NCBI GenBank assembly: GCA_011109175.1
Contig: RDEW01000004.1
Coordinates: forward strand, 2,133,875 to 2,197,874
Direction: 5' to 3'
DNA length: 64,000 bases
Origin: Dicyema japonicum
Taxonomy: Eukaryota > Dicyemida > Rhombozoa > Dicyemidae
This document shows positions 1 through 11,125 of this stretch, in pieces (positions within the stretch are counted from its first letter, which is position 1; each line of letters starts with the position of its first letter). The position numbers were made by a program, and so were the translations under genes. The notes under the pieces are model-generated. The model was not told the origin of the DNA. It did no database searches and saw nothing but the letters and a program-made list of their open reading frames with translations.

Positions 1-206
1 TCAAAGATGGAAAGTTTGTTAGAAAGCAGTTTTAATTCACTTTAGTTTAATCTTGATATATTTTATGATAAAAATTTATCTAATTTTGTCTGCCAATTAC
101 TGTTACTACACAAGCCGTAGCATTCACTGGTATTATTTTTAAGCATGCTGTATCGTTAACATTGAAGGACTCATAAAATATCGAATACGTGAGGTTTTGA
201 AACAAA
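1..206. other. AT-rich stretch without a recognisable gene
   Basis: I see no coding signal here. It is probably the decayed upstream part of the LINE fragment that follows. Confidence 0.4.
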
Positions 207-985
207 ATGCGCATCAGATATACTTTGAATTCAGAGAATGAAAAAATTCATGTTCCGACACTGGGTTGTATCCACGATTGGTTGATAGCTAACCGTCTCT
301 CGGTATCGGCTCCAAAATCATCGTGCACTCTATTCACCTCCGACCGCCGGTCCAAAAAAGAACCAGAAATCTTCATCGGACATACTCGGATGCCTGTCAC
401 AAGAAACCCCTCAATCCTGGGAGTGACATACGACAGGCTGCTTAATTTTACCTACCATGCCAAACAAGTCTTCACCAAAGGACTACAGAAATTGAATGTC
501 ACACGGGCCCTCATCCAGAAAACCCCAGCGAATATGAATAAAGCAATCGGAACCATATACCGCCAGACAATCGCGCCGGCTGTAGAATATGCCTCTGCTG
601 CGTGGAGATCCGCGTTATCAGAGGCCACTATCCAAAACTAAACTTACTGCAAAGGAAAACAATACGTATGCTGGGACCACAATGTGCAACAAAAATACCT
701 CCCCTGCTGACGGAATCTACAACTCGTAGATGTGGTTCCTGATTTCTCCGCATTTGCAAGAAAGATGGACACCCACTAAGCCTCTCACTGTTCCACGCAA
801 AAGAAAATCGGTTGGCTAAAAAATTTTCTTCTCCAATCGGCTTCCTCTGCAAGGATCAAAGAAGGCATTTCCGTTCGACAGTGGGAACAATGGAGACGCA
901 CAGGCTTCGGATGGCACGTTTGGTTGCGGGAACTGGGATCACCTAACTAGTTGACTTTACTTTGTCTTTTTTCCCGGGGTTATTA
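207..985 (+). mobile_element. LINE family A, 3' fragment (reverse transcriptase thumb and C-terminus)
   Basis: The reading frame 207-641 encodes the end of a non-LTR reverse transcriptase: IHDWLIANRLSVSAPKS, then FTSDRRSKKEP, PSILGVTYD, and the thumb motif TIAPAVEYASAAWR. After a frameshift the C-terminus continues as SSPIGFLCKD, RSTVGTMETHRLRMA and AGTGIT before a stop near 945. The 3' end reads cccggggttattaaataaat. The same protein end and 3' tail occur on the minus strand at 19335-20100, which defines the family. It is a dead, 5'-truncated copy. The clade (Jockey, I or related) cannot be fixed from this part. Confidence 0.85.
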
Positions 986-2240
986 AATAAATAAATGAAT
1001 ATACCAAGGCGCTCGGTTTCTTGAGAATGATTATGCAAAAAAGAGAAAAAGTTTACGAAATACAAAAAAATTTAAGAAATTATGATACTAATCATTCACA
1101 AAAAATATCCAATTACATAAAAAATCTAATTTATCTTTGTAATTACTTTATTGTTATTTTGATTCCTTGTTCTATTTTTTGTTCACTATTGAAGATTAGT
1201 GAACATCTTGTTTTTTCGTGGACATTTTGTTCACTATAGAGAGGGTTGACTGTATATTATGTCCTGTGGATCCCCGATAGTTTTAGTATTCAAATTAAAT
1301 AAATTATTGAAAAAAACATCAGAAAAATTTACATTCCCATCACCAACTCAGTTATATCCGGCTCAATGACAATGATACGCGTGGATCACTTTTAATGACA
1401 ACATCAAGTCTATTCCTCGTTTTTGTAAGTAATACTACTTTACTGAAGTCACAGTTCACCTAATAAGTTGATGGACAAGCAATAAAAAAAGAATTCTCAT
1501 CCGCAGATTATGATATTTGTTGGCAAATCAGTGTATATTCAAAAATTTCTTTGATGTTTATCAAAAGCTTGAATTGTCAGATGGTCAGATTGCAAATTAT
1601 GTCTTCTTGTATCTCGATTTCAACTGTGGAAAATTTTACATTGAAAGGATCAATAGTCCATGGCGGATAACAAAGTTGAAGAGATAATATATCGTGTTTG
1701 AAAATCGTTGTACATATTTTTAAGATGATATTTGTAAACTTGTAAATCCTCTTCCTTAAGAGTATTTTTTATCTTCGATAAATTTTAAAATTGTGTTAAC
1801 TCGTTACGTTCAATATTAAACAATAAAAATTAAGTTTTGTTTGAAATCACTTAGCCTCCTTGAAATCGAGATTTTTCCATGTAATTTCCTGTTAAGTTTT
1901 TTTAATTTTTCGAAAATCTCAGCCAAATAAAATATATCGTTTTTAGCAGTAATAAGTTTTTCAATTTTTCATAAACAAAACTATTGAGTCCCAAAGGTGT
2001 TAGTTTGGTTAGCCTTGGTCTTTGAAATAATTTTAATTTAATTGAGTCCCAAAGAGAAACAAAATAATTCAGACAATTTACTTTTGAGAGCCACCTTACA
2101 GTCGTGTGCAGAACTAATCTTGTAAAATCTTCATTTTCTTACATAATAATCGAAAAAGACGATTCTGAAGTGAATGTGATTTTATTTTGTCGGTGAATGA
2201 CACAGTGAATGGTGAAACAGATGATACGCGAGATTTTAAG
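986..2240. other. Non-coding stretch with a possible pogo/Tigger-type transposon end
   Basis: No gene is recognised. Around 1150-1253 the minus strand reads ACAGTCAACCCTCTCTATAG followed by repeated GTGAACAAA-like words. This is the style of pogo/Tigger terminal repeats (CAGTnnACCCT..., TA target), and TATA flanks it. I did not find the partner end, so this is at best a solo or decayed terminus. The rest is AT-rich without open frames. Confidence 0.35.
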
Positions 2241-2242
2241 TA

Positions 2243-2800
2243 TTGCAAACTTCCTCTGTATTTTCCAACCTAGAAGCAGCGTCGTCAGTAGCACGTGCAA
2301 TTATGTCATCACGAGAAGTATTATTCAAACAAAACTATGCTTCAATTCAATTAAATAGTGACACCCTCTATGTATCACTTGTAATCTTTCTTGTAAAAAG
2401 CATTTCTTCAATAATTTCACTACCATTCCAAAACCCTACATATGCCATAAGGAGAGAACCGTTATCTGGTAATGTAGTTTCGTCTATCTGTGATGAAAAG
2501 TTTGTATTTCTTCCCAGGATATTACCTGGGAATGATGCTCTCACCGTTCTGCGTGATCATTGAGATATTTTTCGCCCGACCTGCTCTTTGGAGCTCTGTT
2601 GTCTTTTATGGATATGTTCAAGGGGTTTTACTCTTTACAGGGATTTTGATGAGACTGGTGTCTGTTGACTTGAATTAACTTTTTAATTTAAGGTTCTTAA
2701 TTTAGTGGTGTTTATTGTTGGGTAGGGTTATAGTTAATCACGTGGGTTTGTTTGTTTTATTTTTAAATTGACTATTATTTGGAATATTGTGTTTGTAACC
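2243..2800 (+). pseudogene. RFT1-like membrane protein fragment (possible gene with micro-introns)
   Basis: Several short hydrophobic segments follow the order of RFT1, the ER protein family tied to lipid-linked oligosaccharide handling. They are NLEAASSVARAIMSSREVLF (family: N-x(14)-SRE/ARE-A), then about 40 residues later GYYLGMMLSPFCVIIEIFF (family: a segment ending VVE-L..EPFW), then NHVGLFVLFLN near 2740 (family: H-x-GLYIFS). Joining them needs short GT...AG introns, for example about 28 bases ending near 2518. I could not close a full exon chain, and nothing after ~2800 matches. The gene may be partial, broken or misread. Family assignment is by remembered similarity only. Confidence 0.33.
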
Positions 2801-3128
2801 TAGTATGTTGGTTTAGTTAAGGTCTTTTTGCGTGTTTGATATTTCCGAGAAGAAAAATCGAAGTTGTGACGAATAACTTTGACCAGATTGCGCTAACATT
2901 TGCCTTTAACTAGCTCTTAGAGGGAGGTGTGAGCACAGTCCTTAGCGCAACTCCAATTGACGTTGTGGGTTGTCATACAAAATATACCAAAGGGAAATGA
3001 TTCTAGTAAATAAGACGTCAAAAAACGTTGAAGATTTATTGGATTAATAAACTATTAGCTCGGTTCGTTGCTCACATCGGTAACATAACATAACATTTTT
3101 TTATTAAAGACCAAGACATAGAGAAGTT
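2801..3128. other. Spacer upstream of a LINE ORF1 relic
   Basis: No coding signal. It is likely the decayed 5' part of the element beginning at 3129, with AT-rich ends. Confidence 0.35.
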
Positions 3129-3752
3129 ATGGGGGATTACGTTTTTAAAAATACTGCTGTGAGGCTTGGATTCTTCAGGAGGTATTCCACCTTCCACCTA
3201 GAATTCAGAAAAGAGGAGGACAAAAGGAACTTTTTTAAACATGTGAATGCTACTTCGCCTTTTGGTCTTGGAAACCATCACTTCAGTGAAATCCGAGTGA
3301 GACCGTCCGAAATTGTTTTGAAGAACCTGCCTTTTTGGGTTAATGATAACGACCTTCATGAATTTATCAAAGAATTAGCTCCCTCTACCATGAGCATATG
3401 TCGTTTCTACAAGGGAGATAAGAGACTCTCTCTTGCAAAGGTTCTAGTTGACTCCAGGACGGAGACTACATCGCTTGTTCATCTTGGTTTCAACATTTTC
3501 TACTTGCCAATCACAAAAAAAGGCCCACCGAGGTTTTTCAACTACCAACGCTATGGACACATATCATCATTCTGTAAGAAGACGAGATGTCTCCGTTGTT
3601 CAAAGAAACACGACCTAACTGCGTGTGAAGAGACTCATGGGAGCACAATAAAATGCATAAATTGTGGCTCGTCTTCACATTGGCAGGATATGGTGGATGT
3701 CCAGCCGCCAAAAAGTCTGCTCAAAAGAAAGCAACGAAAAACGATGGACTAG
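3129..3752 (+). mobile_element. LINE ORF1 (zinc-knuckle gag-like protein), family B relative, decayed
   Basis: About 207 codons resemble the family B ORF1 at 29221-30379: NATSPFGLGNHHFSEI and RPSEIVLKNLPFWV match its NETCPFGLDNHHFRAI and KPSEIVLRNLPFWV. The C-terminal zinc-knuckle region is worn. The first knuckle has lost its first two cysteines (FFNYQRYGHISSFC); the second (CLRCSKKHDLTAC) and third (CINCGSSSHW) remain. In Jockey/R1-type LINEs ORF1 is the RNA-binding nucleocapsid-like protein. No endonuclease region follows, so this copy is internally deleted. Confidence 0.8.
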
Positions 3753-3779
3753 CGATTATGGGAAAACATGGACAGCAAA

Positions 3780-4915
3780 GACGATTACGTCAAACCCGGC
3801 TTCGGGATTTTTTAAAAATTCCAATTCTTCTATATTAAAACTTTCTGGATTTTCACGAACACGTGTACATGCTTACAAACATTGACCCACTTCATTCGAG
3901 TCGGATTTACAAGCAAGCCAAGACACTTAAAAACAGTGCTCTGCTCGATTGACATGCACAAAGCTTTTGACTCAGTCTCGAGGAAAATTCTATCGAAAAA
4001 AAATATTTCAATCGGAGATCCCAGGAAAGCTCAAACTTTGGATCACCAACTTCCAAAGTGGACGAAGGGGACGTGTTTGTCTCAAAGGTCTGAAATCAAT
4101 CTCATGTCTCCTCTCCAACAGAGTCCCTCAAGGATCTCCTTTATTCCCTGCTCTGTTTAATTTCTTTTTTGCCGATCTCCTAACTCTTGAATCTGATAGT
4201 GGTGTTCTATTCTCCTATGCGGATGATTTTGTGTTGGCTTCACGAGATCAGGACATCTAGAAGGCCACAAAAAGAATACAAATCAACCTGGACCGACTTA
4301 ATGCCTGGATAATAGAAAACCGGCATGGATGAGTGCAGAAAAGTCAATCACTTCCTTTTTCACCTCGTCAAAAAATTGGGAAGGAGGACAGTCTCCTTGA
4401 AGGTAGACAAGGACGATTTCCCCTTCAACAGGTGTCAGAGATATTTGGAGTGACAGTTGATATGCATTTTTGTTCATCACTCCATATTCAAAACATTCTC
4501 ACAAAATCCGAAAGGAAAATTAATATTCTAAAGACCTTATCTGGAATATGGAAGGTCGCCACTCACCCAATACTGAAGAACATTTACAAGCAGTACATCG
4601 AGCCATTTATCTCATATGCACGCGCTTCGTAAGGACCCTCCATCTCATATACAAATAAAAGAAAAGTGGAGGAAATCCAGAAGAGGGCTTCATAATTACG
4701 GAGTGATGGACTCGTGGGGAACATGGATCCGGAAGTCTTCATGCGGCTAGATTCTGGGATGACTCAAAGCTCCTCTGCAAACAGCCGCCCGATATGTACA
4801 TATGTGGGATCGAGAGAGGAACATAGTGCAAAGATGAGGACTTTATTCGAACATATTGGGATCACCTGATAGTTAGTTTCGATTTTTACCGTGGTCTTGG
4901 GGTGTTTAAATAAAA
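3780..4915 (+). mobile_element. LINE reverse transcriptase remnant and 3' end
   Basis: Broken frames carry reverse transcriptase motifs in order: IDMHKAFDSVS (motif A), RVPQGSPLFPALFNFFF (B), YADDFVLAS (C, catalytic YADD) and a thumb with IYKQYIEPFISYA near 4600. The element ends with gggatcacctgatag and a tail like ...taaataaaataaataa near 4915, similar to family A ends. At least two frameshifts and several stops make it inactive. With the ORF1 at 3129-3752 it forms one deleted LINE lacking most of the endonuclease. Confidence 0.8.
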
Positions 4916-5140
4916 TAAATAATTCTTGCAAAATGAGAAAACAAGACCAATGTACTGAAGAGTCTCTTGGAGGCTATGTAAAATAGGAAATCACTACATC
5001 ATATAAACTATCTACAGGCAATACACAGAGTCATTGATTTACTACGCATGGGTCTTGTGGGATACACTTATCTATAGGACAAATGTCATGAAGACCGAAG
5101 CTAGTCAAAAAAATGAAATTCAAGGTTACGGATGGATTGA
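4916..5140 (+). mobile_element. Second fragment of a LINE reverse transcriptase thumb
   Basis: Broken frames read like the preceding thumb domain: a leucine-rich stretch, then TIYRQYTESLIYYAW, matching IYKQYIEPFISYA. It looks like a partial duplication of the 3' part of the LINE just upstream. I see nothing recognisable from ~5140 to 5390. Confidence 0.5.
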
Positions 5141-5394
5141 CTCTTGGAAAGGATTCCATGGAATCCATAATTCTGCAATATTGATTTTCTGGTTATACGT
5201 CCTATACTTGCCTGTTTTGACTCGTTGTGAAAACATCGGGGTAAGGTGAGACCACTGATGCAACGTGTGAATAGTCAGTTTGAAGTCGAATATAGTGAAT
5301 TTCATTGTTTAAAGGAAATATTCGTTAAAACTAACAATTTTTCGTTTTTTCTTCCAAAACTTAACTGAAGAGATAATCGTAATTTTAACTTCCA

Positions 5395-5850
5395 CTAATA
5401 TGAATGCAAGAATTGTTGTCACTCCGAAAGTCGTAAAGCGCGATCAGCTGGTAAATGAGAGGATATTAGGGGAGACAAGGGCAAGTCTGGTGAAGTTGTA
5501 TTGTCATTAGCTCTGTAGGAGAGAAAAACAAGGGTAATTATTCCTCCTCCATTGTCAGAGGGATGATCTTTTCTGATAACTGAATATCCCGGAAATATTT
5601 GTTTGAGGAAGGAGAGTGTAAGTTTCGTCTCCTGTAGGAGACACAGGGTCAGGGATTTGGTTTGATGTCTCCAGAGATGATCAATAGAGTTCCCACCAGG
5701 TCAAATGGGTAGTACCGAAGAGAGAGACGTCCAAGAAATAGTCTTCTTGGATTTGAGTAAGCAAATTGTTCTTTTCGCCGTGACATTACCTCCACATGTG
5801 ACACAACTAGAATTGGCGAATCAAGTCACAATTTTAAGTCCTTTGAAGTT
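5395..5850 (-). mobile_element. LINE AP-endonuclease N-terminal fragment
   Basis: On the minus strand a frame from about 5690 down to 5420 reads LLQETKLT, then GYSVIRKDHPSDNGGGI. These are hallmarks of the exonuclease-endonuclease-phosphatase domain of non-LTR retrotransposons (catalytic Glu in QETK; R.DRP....GGG). Upstream on that strand is a cysteine-containing stretch (CVTCGGNVT). It is a fragment with no reverse transcriptase attached. Confidence 0.6.
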
Positions 5851-6425
5851 TTTTGTAGATCCGTTGTGGTAGTTCAGAGTAGTTCTGGTGAATTGTTAGA
5901 ATATAAGCTTTAGTATCCAAATTTGACTCCATAAACACCAGGTTTAGTTTTTGTTTGGTTTTCAGGAAAACATAGTCCATGTGAGACGAGAAGGAAAAAA
6001 CTGAATAATCCAAGTATTTTTACAGTTTTAATCAGTGATAATTTTTCCAGAGAGCTTCACTTCACGTATAACGATAAACCGTCTAAGATTGGGAGTTTTA
6101 GGCTAAATATTTCGGGAGAGGGCCTGGTAAATATCGGTTATGAAATTTCATTGACAAGAATCTAACCCATTCTACCAAAAAACGTAAGTCATTTGTGTAA
6201 AATTAACGGAATATCTGATGAAACAGTATTATTGTAGAGCACATCAAGTTTAATCAGAAACTTTGCTTATGTCGATTCGATAGGTGGTTGTTGGTTATTG
6301 AATCTATCGACGATAAAGTCAGTTAGGTGGAATGCTGTGGATGAAAACCATGTTGATAGGCTCACAAATGGGTAGATGTGTCGATTTCCGTGTATTCCGT
6401 AAGTGATTTCCCGGTGTTTCCAGAT
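5851..6425. other. No recognisable gene
   Basis: Only short broken frames. Probably decayed LINE sequence linked to the endonuclease fragment at 5395-5850. Confidence 0.35.
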
Positions 6426-6740
6426 TTATAAATCAAATGTTAGACACATTGACGATGATTTGATTCTATAGCCTGTTGAGGTTTGTGGAGTTTTAAGGTT
6501 CACTCTGAGAATCCATAAATTTATAACCAGTCCTAACTGATCAAATTCCTTTGCAAGCACTCGAGGAGGCTGATAGATAGAACAAAGAGAGGGGGAGATT
6601 ATTACAGGATCACTTGTATTTAACACCTCGCTTAGTGGTTTGGGGTTATATTTCTTCATAATTGTGTTAGAGAGACGCATAAAATCAGATTTTTGCCCCA
6701 TTTTTGAAAAATCAATATTGAAGCAAATATCCCCAATCAC
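6426..6740 (-). CDS. Unrecognised coding-like segment
   Basis: A 104-codon minus-strand frame begins IGDICFNIDFSKMGQKSDF and contains SLCSIYQPPRVLAKEFDQLG. The composition looks like protein. A GT...AG micro-intron could be drawn near 6500, but the frame also runs through it. The start VIGDI.FNID faintly recalls the GDFN motif of LINE endonucleases, so a transposon origin is as likely as a host exon. I do not recognise the product. Confidence 0.3.
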   Translation of the reverse strand: MIGDICFNIDFSKMGQKSDFMRLSNTIMKKYNPKPLSEVLNTSDPVIISPSLCSIYQPPRVLAKEFDQLGLVINLWILRVNLKTPQTSTGYRIKSSSMCLTFDL

Positions 6741-6949
6741 TGTGACTGATTAAAAAGGATGTAAGAATTCCAGTATTTGTAATGTCACCTATACAATCAT
6801 GTTACCTTCATTTTCATCACTTACAGCATCCCCCAGAACTAATAAACCATAAGAGAACGATCTCTGAGTGAACGGTGACTAGTAAAGTGACCTAACAATA
6901 AGTGAATGGACTTAAAAATATCAAATACAAGTTTAAACAGAAATTTAAA

Positions 6950-7129
6950 TTATTTATTTCTTTTCAGGTAATTCATATGCAAATCAAATAAAACTTTATT
7001 GATTTCTTTGTAGGGGTTAAACTTGTTCACATCCTCCTTATAGGACTCAGGGGTAGATGAATCAAAGGCGACTCGTTTAGGAGGATGCTCAACTGGTTCA
7101 TGGTGATGACGTTTAATCGCCCCGTTCAT
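6950..7129 (-). CDS. Small basic protein, 59 aa, unrecognised; C-terminus resembles the VCF (p97-binding) helix
   Basis: An ATG at 7127-7129 (minus) opens 59 codons ending in TAA at 6950-6952. The N-terminus is basic and His-rich (MNGAIKRHHHEPVEHPPKRV), with a KRV patch that could act in nuclear import. The C-terminus is a likely amphipathic helix, YKEINKVLFDLHMNYLKR. The pattern IN..L...H...L..R recalls the C-terminal helix of FAM104/VCF1, a p97/VCP cofactor, but this rests on about 18 residues and is speculative. It may continue through a spliced exon. A chance frame is not excluded, though codon use and composition look coding. Confidence 0.38.
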   Translation of the reverse strand: MNGAIKRHHHEPVEHPPKRVAFDSSTPESYKEDVNKFNPYKEINKVLFDLHMNYLKRNK

Positions 7130-7837
7130 TTCTTTGAGTTAACTAAAAGTGAATTATTTTTGACAACATACTCACTAAAAGAATCAATAAATTAAAGCAT
7201 TTAATATTTAATTTATTTAATCATAATAATTTAATAAAATAATTAATATCCATTCAAAGATTAGAATTCTTTAAATCAAAATTAAATTTGGGTTAAGAAA
7301 ATTAAAATTAAATTAGAACATTTTTGTGTCAAGACTTTCATTACTATCAATCGCTTATCTACTGAACACTATTAGAACTTGTATTGAAAAATATTATTGA
7401 TTACTAATTCGTCATTTGCTTACTCAAAAAATTATTATAACTATGACGTTATACCTAACAATTAAAACAAAAAAATAGGTCTCATTTTAGTCACTGACTC
7501 TTCATCAGTTGTCTTTACGATTAGTTGAGTACATGAGTCGAAGGTTTGAGTTTTCTTTTGAAAGCCTTCAATCATCATCTCACCTGAACCAATGCATACT
7601 ATCTCATGATATTGGGAGTCCCCTTTGTAAAAAAAAACTGGAGACCCTTAATTAGTTGTCAACTTGTTTCTCGGTGTATCTGAGGTTAATAAAAAGTAAG
7701 ACAATAAGTAATAATGATGCACTTTACGAATAGCCATATTGGCTATAGCTCCTTCCAGGTAGGACACAAACTTTATTTTAATTAAAGAGCAGTTATCATA
7801 ACTAATCGATAAGAGAGAACCAAAAAGTTCTCTTAGC
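7130..7837. other. AT-rich intergenic stretch
   Basis: Very AT-rich without coding frames. Frames that open from ~7650 to 7923 on the minus strand run into the SINE at 7838-8017 and are not credited as a gene. Confidence 0.5.
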
Positions 7838-8017
7838 TTCTTTTGTATTTTTGTTCGATGTGAGTCCTTTTGTGGACTATCCGGTAACGCAGTGAGATGC
7901 TCACTGATGACGATGTCACTCATCGACTCGAACCTTCAACAGGAATTTACAGCAGCGAGATTCTAACTAGGGGGCATCAGGCCTTTTGCCTGGGACTGAG
8001 CTACCCAGCCAATACGT
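7838..8017 (-). mobile_element. tRNA-derived SINE, copy 1
   Basis: On the minus strand the element starts with a tRNA-like head (GGCTGGGTAGCTCAGTCCCA, a good A box), then a worn T-arm-like AATCTCGCTGC. The body contains GAGTGACATCGTCATCAGTG and CTCACTGCG, and it ends in an A-rich tail near 7838. The body matches the second copy at 53724-53915 (GAGTGACGCCGTCATCAGTG, CTCACTGCG, GGATAGTC). Two independent copies with a tRNA-like 5' end support a SINE family. Confidence 0.65.
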
Positions 8018-8059
8018 AACCCCTGAGAAACTACTATAGACTTCACTTTCTTAAAAACC

Positions 8060-8400
8060 TAGATATCTTATTTATTAAGGCAGTGAGTAACAAAAGCGTC
8101 ATAACCAAGAGAGAAAGTTCCCAGAGATCCAGCCAGGAGTATATTTGGTGATGTGCAGATCTCATAGGCAGACCCGAACAAGAGAAGAGCAATTCTATCC
8201 ATCAATAAGACATGATCTACAAAATGGAGAGGACGACTGTTCGATTATGCTCAGATAAAAACGTAAATCCCTGGTGAGACCACAACGGAGGCGTCCCAAG
8301 TGGACACGAATTTCCTGCGTAATGGTAGCTTGATTTCACCAATATTCGGTGTAAGACGTCCCAGAAATTTGTTCGTAGGCAGACTAATAAACCGGATATC
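8060..8400 (-). mobile_element. LINE C-terminal cysteine-motif fragment
   Basis: Minus-strand frames give LRCGLTRDLRFYLSIIEQSS followed by SPFCRSC. This is the C-terminal pattern LRSG....L..YL.RI....SP.C..C seen at the end of I/R1-type LINE polyproteins. The frame is interrupted and no reverse transcriptase is attached. It lies just 3' of the cysteinyl-tRNA synthetase gene. Confidence 0.6.
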
Positions 8401-8464
8401 TTAACCTCTACGAATTCACATATTTTCTTAAAATTAAAAATAACTTAAAAACCAAAAAAGATAA

Positions 8465-11005
8465 TTAAAGAAGATCAACATCGTGGAACTTAATCATTGC
8501 GGGTATTCCTAATAATTATAACTAAAAAGAATAAACCCCCTGAGAAATCTTCTAACTTAACCCCCAAATCTAGTAATTCCTTCCTAATCCTATCACAATG
8601 ATTAAACACAAGTTTTACAGTCCCTACAAATTAGATATAAAAAGACCATCAATTTCTTTCAATTTTTCCTTATTAATTGAATTATCACGCCGAGCCTTCT
8701 TCAAAAGGCCTACAAAGTCAATAAATGACACAAACCGATCAAAGAGATGCAACTATAACGGAAATGATCCCTCAGCCTCGACACAAAATCCACGTAATCA
8801 TAAGCGAGAGACTCAAAATTCTGCGAGCCTAAAAATCAAAAAAACTCATACCACCAACTTTTTTCATAAAGCCATCTTCCAATACAATGTTCAATTGATC
8901 CCCTATCTTTACCAAAGAAAGGGAAATTTCACCCAATCTTTTCAATTCCTGTTCAATTCGATTCACTAACGATTTAACAGTATCTAAGAAAATCAAAAAC
9001 AAAAATACCCCCAATATTTGAAATGCCCTCTTCTCCACCGTTTGAAGTACCAATATCATTTACAACATCATCTAGAAGTTGTGCATTATTAATAAATATA
9101 GTCAGAGTATCTTGAATAATCCTCACGAAAGGACCCAAGTCGTCTACAGCCTCCTAAATAATGAGGATAACTACATTCTCGGACAAATTTTTCTTGTAGA
9201 CAGAGAAGGTACAGATACTGTCCGACTCTATCAGACCAAACAGCTACAGTAAATATGTTAAATCACCTTCAAACTACTGATGACGAAATTTGCTGCTCTC
9301 TCAACCATTCCAATGCAAATTGGTGAAGAAATGTATGAATTTATAAATGAATTTGTGTACGAAATCAATGCTTTCATTTCATTCATGGCTTGTCTTGTGT
9401 TAAAACTGTCTATTGGATGATTACACATCATAAATACCACAGAGTGCATCATGGAAGAGTCTCTTGGTTTCTTCCAGAACGGAGAGATCAAAATTTGATT
9501 CACTAGATTCAGAATTCCGACAATAAGACTTTGCGGTTAATAGAAATTCCTATATTCCACATAAAAAACAACAATTAGCTGTTTTTCAAAAATAAAAGCT
9601 TCATTGAGAACATCTGGAGAGTAGTCGAAGGGCTGATTCCACACATGAAGAAGAAACAGCAGACGCATTCTTCGAGGAGATATCTCCTGAAGGGCAGAGT
9701 CAATAATTATTAAATTCTTTAAAAACTTTGACATTTTACATCCATTTATAGTCAGGTGCCCAGAGTGGAGAAAATACCGAACCCAACACCCCCCGTCAAA
9801 ATAAGCCTATCAGTTAAAAGATATAGAACCTCTGCTTGGGCTATTTCATTGTCATGGTGAGGGAACTTTAAGTCGTGTCCACCACTGTGAATGTCCATTT
9901 GAGAACCAAATGCACAGGTTGCCATTACTGAACACTCGATATGCCAACCAGGTCTTCCGTATATTAATTATGTTACTCAACCTTCCCCCATGGTGAGTCC
10001 TAAGATGGTTCCCCTTCCTTTGAGGCTTTCCATAAAGCAAACTCTCTCGGAGAGTGTTTTTCACCTTCGACATTGAGGGTTCCTAAAATTGTAGTAATAA
10101 TCTTACCTTCACCCTCAGTTAATGACTTGACATCCCCCACAGACTCGGGGAGGAGTTTGGCATAACTGTGATAATTTGAGAAACGTGGGACATCAAAGTA
10201 AACTGAACCAGATGAAGTGGAATAGCTTACTTTAATACAAAATTTACGCATATCCGTTGGAAATGATCTTTTCTATATAATCTACGATTTGGGGGACAAA
10301 TTCAGTGACCCTCGTGAGTATGTTAGGACGCATCACCTACAAAAATTATGGTAAACACAACTCCCAGAATGTCCATTTTGTCGAAGAATTCGTCCTCATA
10401 TTTCCTCGGAAGTGCAAAAAACAGATCATTGTCATTCACAGTTTTTCCGTACTTTATGTCCAAATACTCGGAAAGGATTCCCTCACAGTGATTGAGAAAT
10501 TCAAATTCTGAGTTGTTGTGCCTGGTGAATTGTTCTATGTGACTTTGATTTGTGGAGAATTGAGTCTTAAAAATCTCCCTTTTAAGGTCATCAGTCTCTT
10601 CCTCTATTTTATCCCCCAATATCCGAAAATATAGGAGATAATTACATTATTGGCATATATTACATCTCTGGTTAACTCCTCTGCTGAGCGACTCTCCTCT
10701 TTATATTTCTTCAACAAATACTGTTGTCTGGCTCTCCTGTATATTTTTTCGTCAATATCGATAATATTCATGCAGTAAACAACGTTGACTTTGAAATAGT
10801 CCACCAAAATGCGGCGAATTATGTCAAAGGAGACATATGTTCTAAAATTAAGAAAATAAATAAACCTGGCGTGTCCCAGGTGAGGGGAATCGTAAACTGT
10901 TGGACCACATCCGTACCATGTAAGTTTATCTCCTGTGAGAGTCAAGGGATCTTTTTTCCTTGAGAGGCTGTTTAACACGTTAATTTTAGAATCAGTAAAA
11001 TTCAT
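8465..11005 (-). CDS. CARS1: Cysteinyl-tRNA synthetase, cytosolic type, about 17 micro-introns
   Basis: Class I aminoacyl-tRNA synthetase that charges tRNA-Cys. Seen: start MNFTDSK at 11005 (an upstream in-frame ATG lies at 11020); HIGH signature [27 protein letters not shown]...[57 protein letters not shown] loop [11 protein letters not shown]-terminal [15 protein letters not shown] and TAA at 8465. Introns (GT...AG unless noted): 10842-10865, 10337-10358, 10226-10247, 10083-10106, 9959-9981 (GT...AC), 9807-9829, 9550-9572, 9503-9529, 9410-9437, 9244-9266, 9154-9174, 8984-9008, 8829-8851, 8710-8759, 8624-8646, 8509-8536, plus one of ~44 bases near 10610-10655 that is less certain. Removing them gives 696 codons; animal enzymes have ~750. 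Odd: an in-frame TAG at 10000-10002 sits where the family has Trp, 19 bases from the GT...AC intron. Confidence 0.93.
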
Positions 11006-11020
11006 TCTGATAATCAACAC

Positions 11021-11125
11021 ACTAATAACCTTGTAACGTGCACGTTTATTATTTTACTAATAATTAAGCAACCTCTCATTAATTTAAATATTAATTTTAT
11101 TTCATATGATTATTTTATTTGTTGT
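11021..11125. promoter_or_regulatory. Probable 5' flank of the cysteinyl-tRNA synthetase gene
   Basis: About 100 bases of AT-rich sequence lie between the CARS start and the next LINE relic. Any promoter must be here or reach into the transposon. I see no clear TATA box at a fixed distance. Confidence 0.3.

Noticed and set aside
5400-5520. Plus-strand start MNARIVVTPKVVKRDQLVNE as a possible small gene
   Set aside because: The minus strand of the same stretch is a LINE endonuclease, and the plus frame soon closes.
5761-5820. PHD-like zinc finger in the minus-strand cysteine stretch CVTCGGNVT
   Set aside because: Too few cysteines in register; it is better explained as decayed LINE sequence next to the endonuclease.
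7648-7923. 91-codon minus-strand open frame
   Set aside because: Its N-terminal part is the body of the tRNA-derived SINE and the rest is AT-rich filler.
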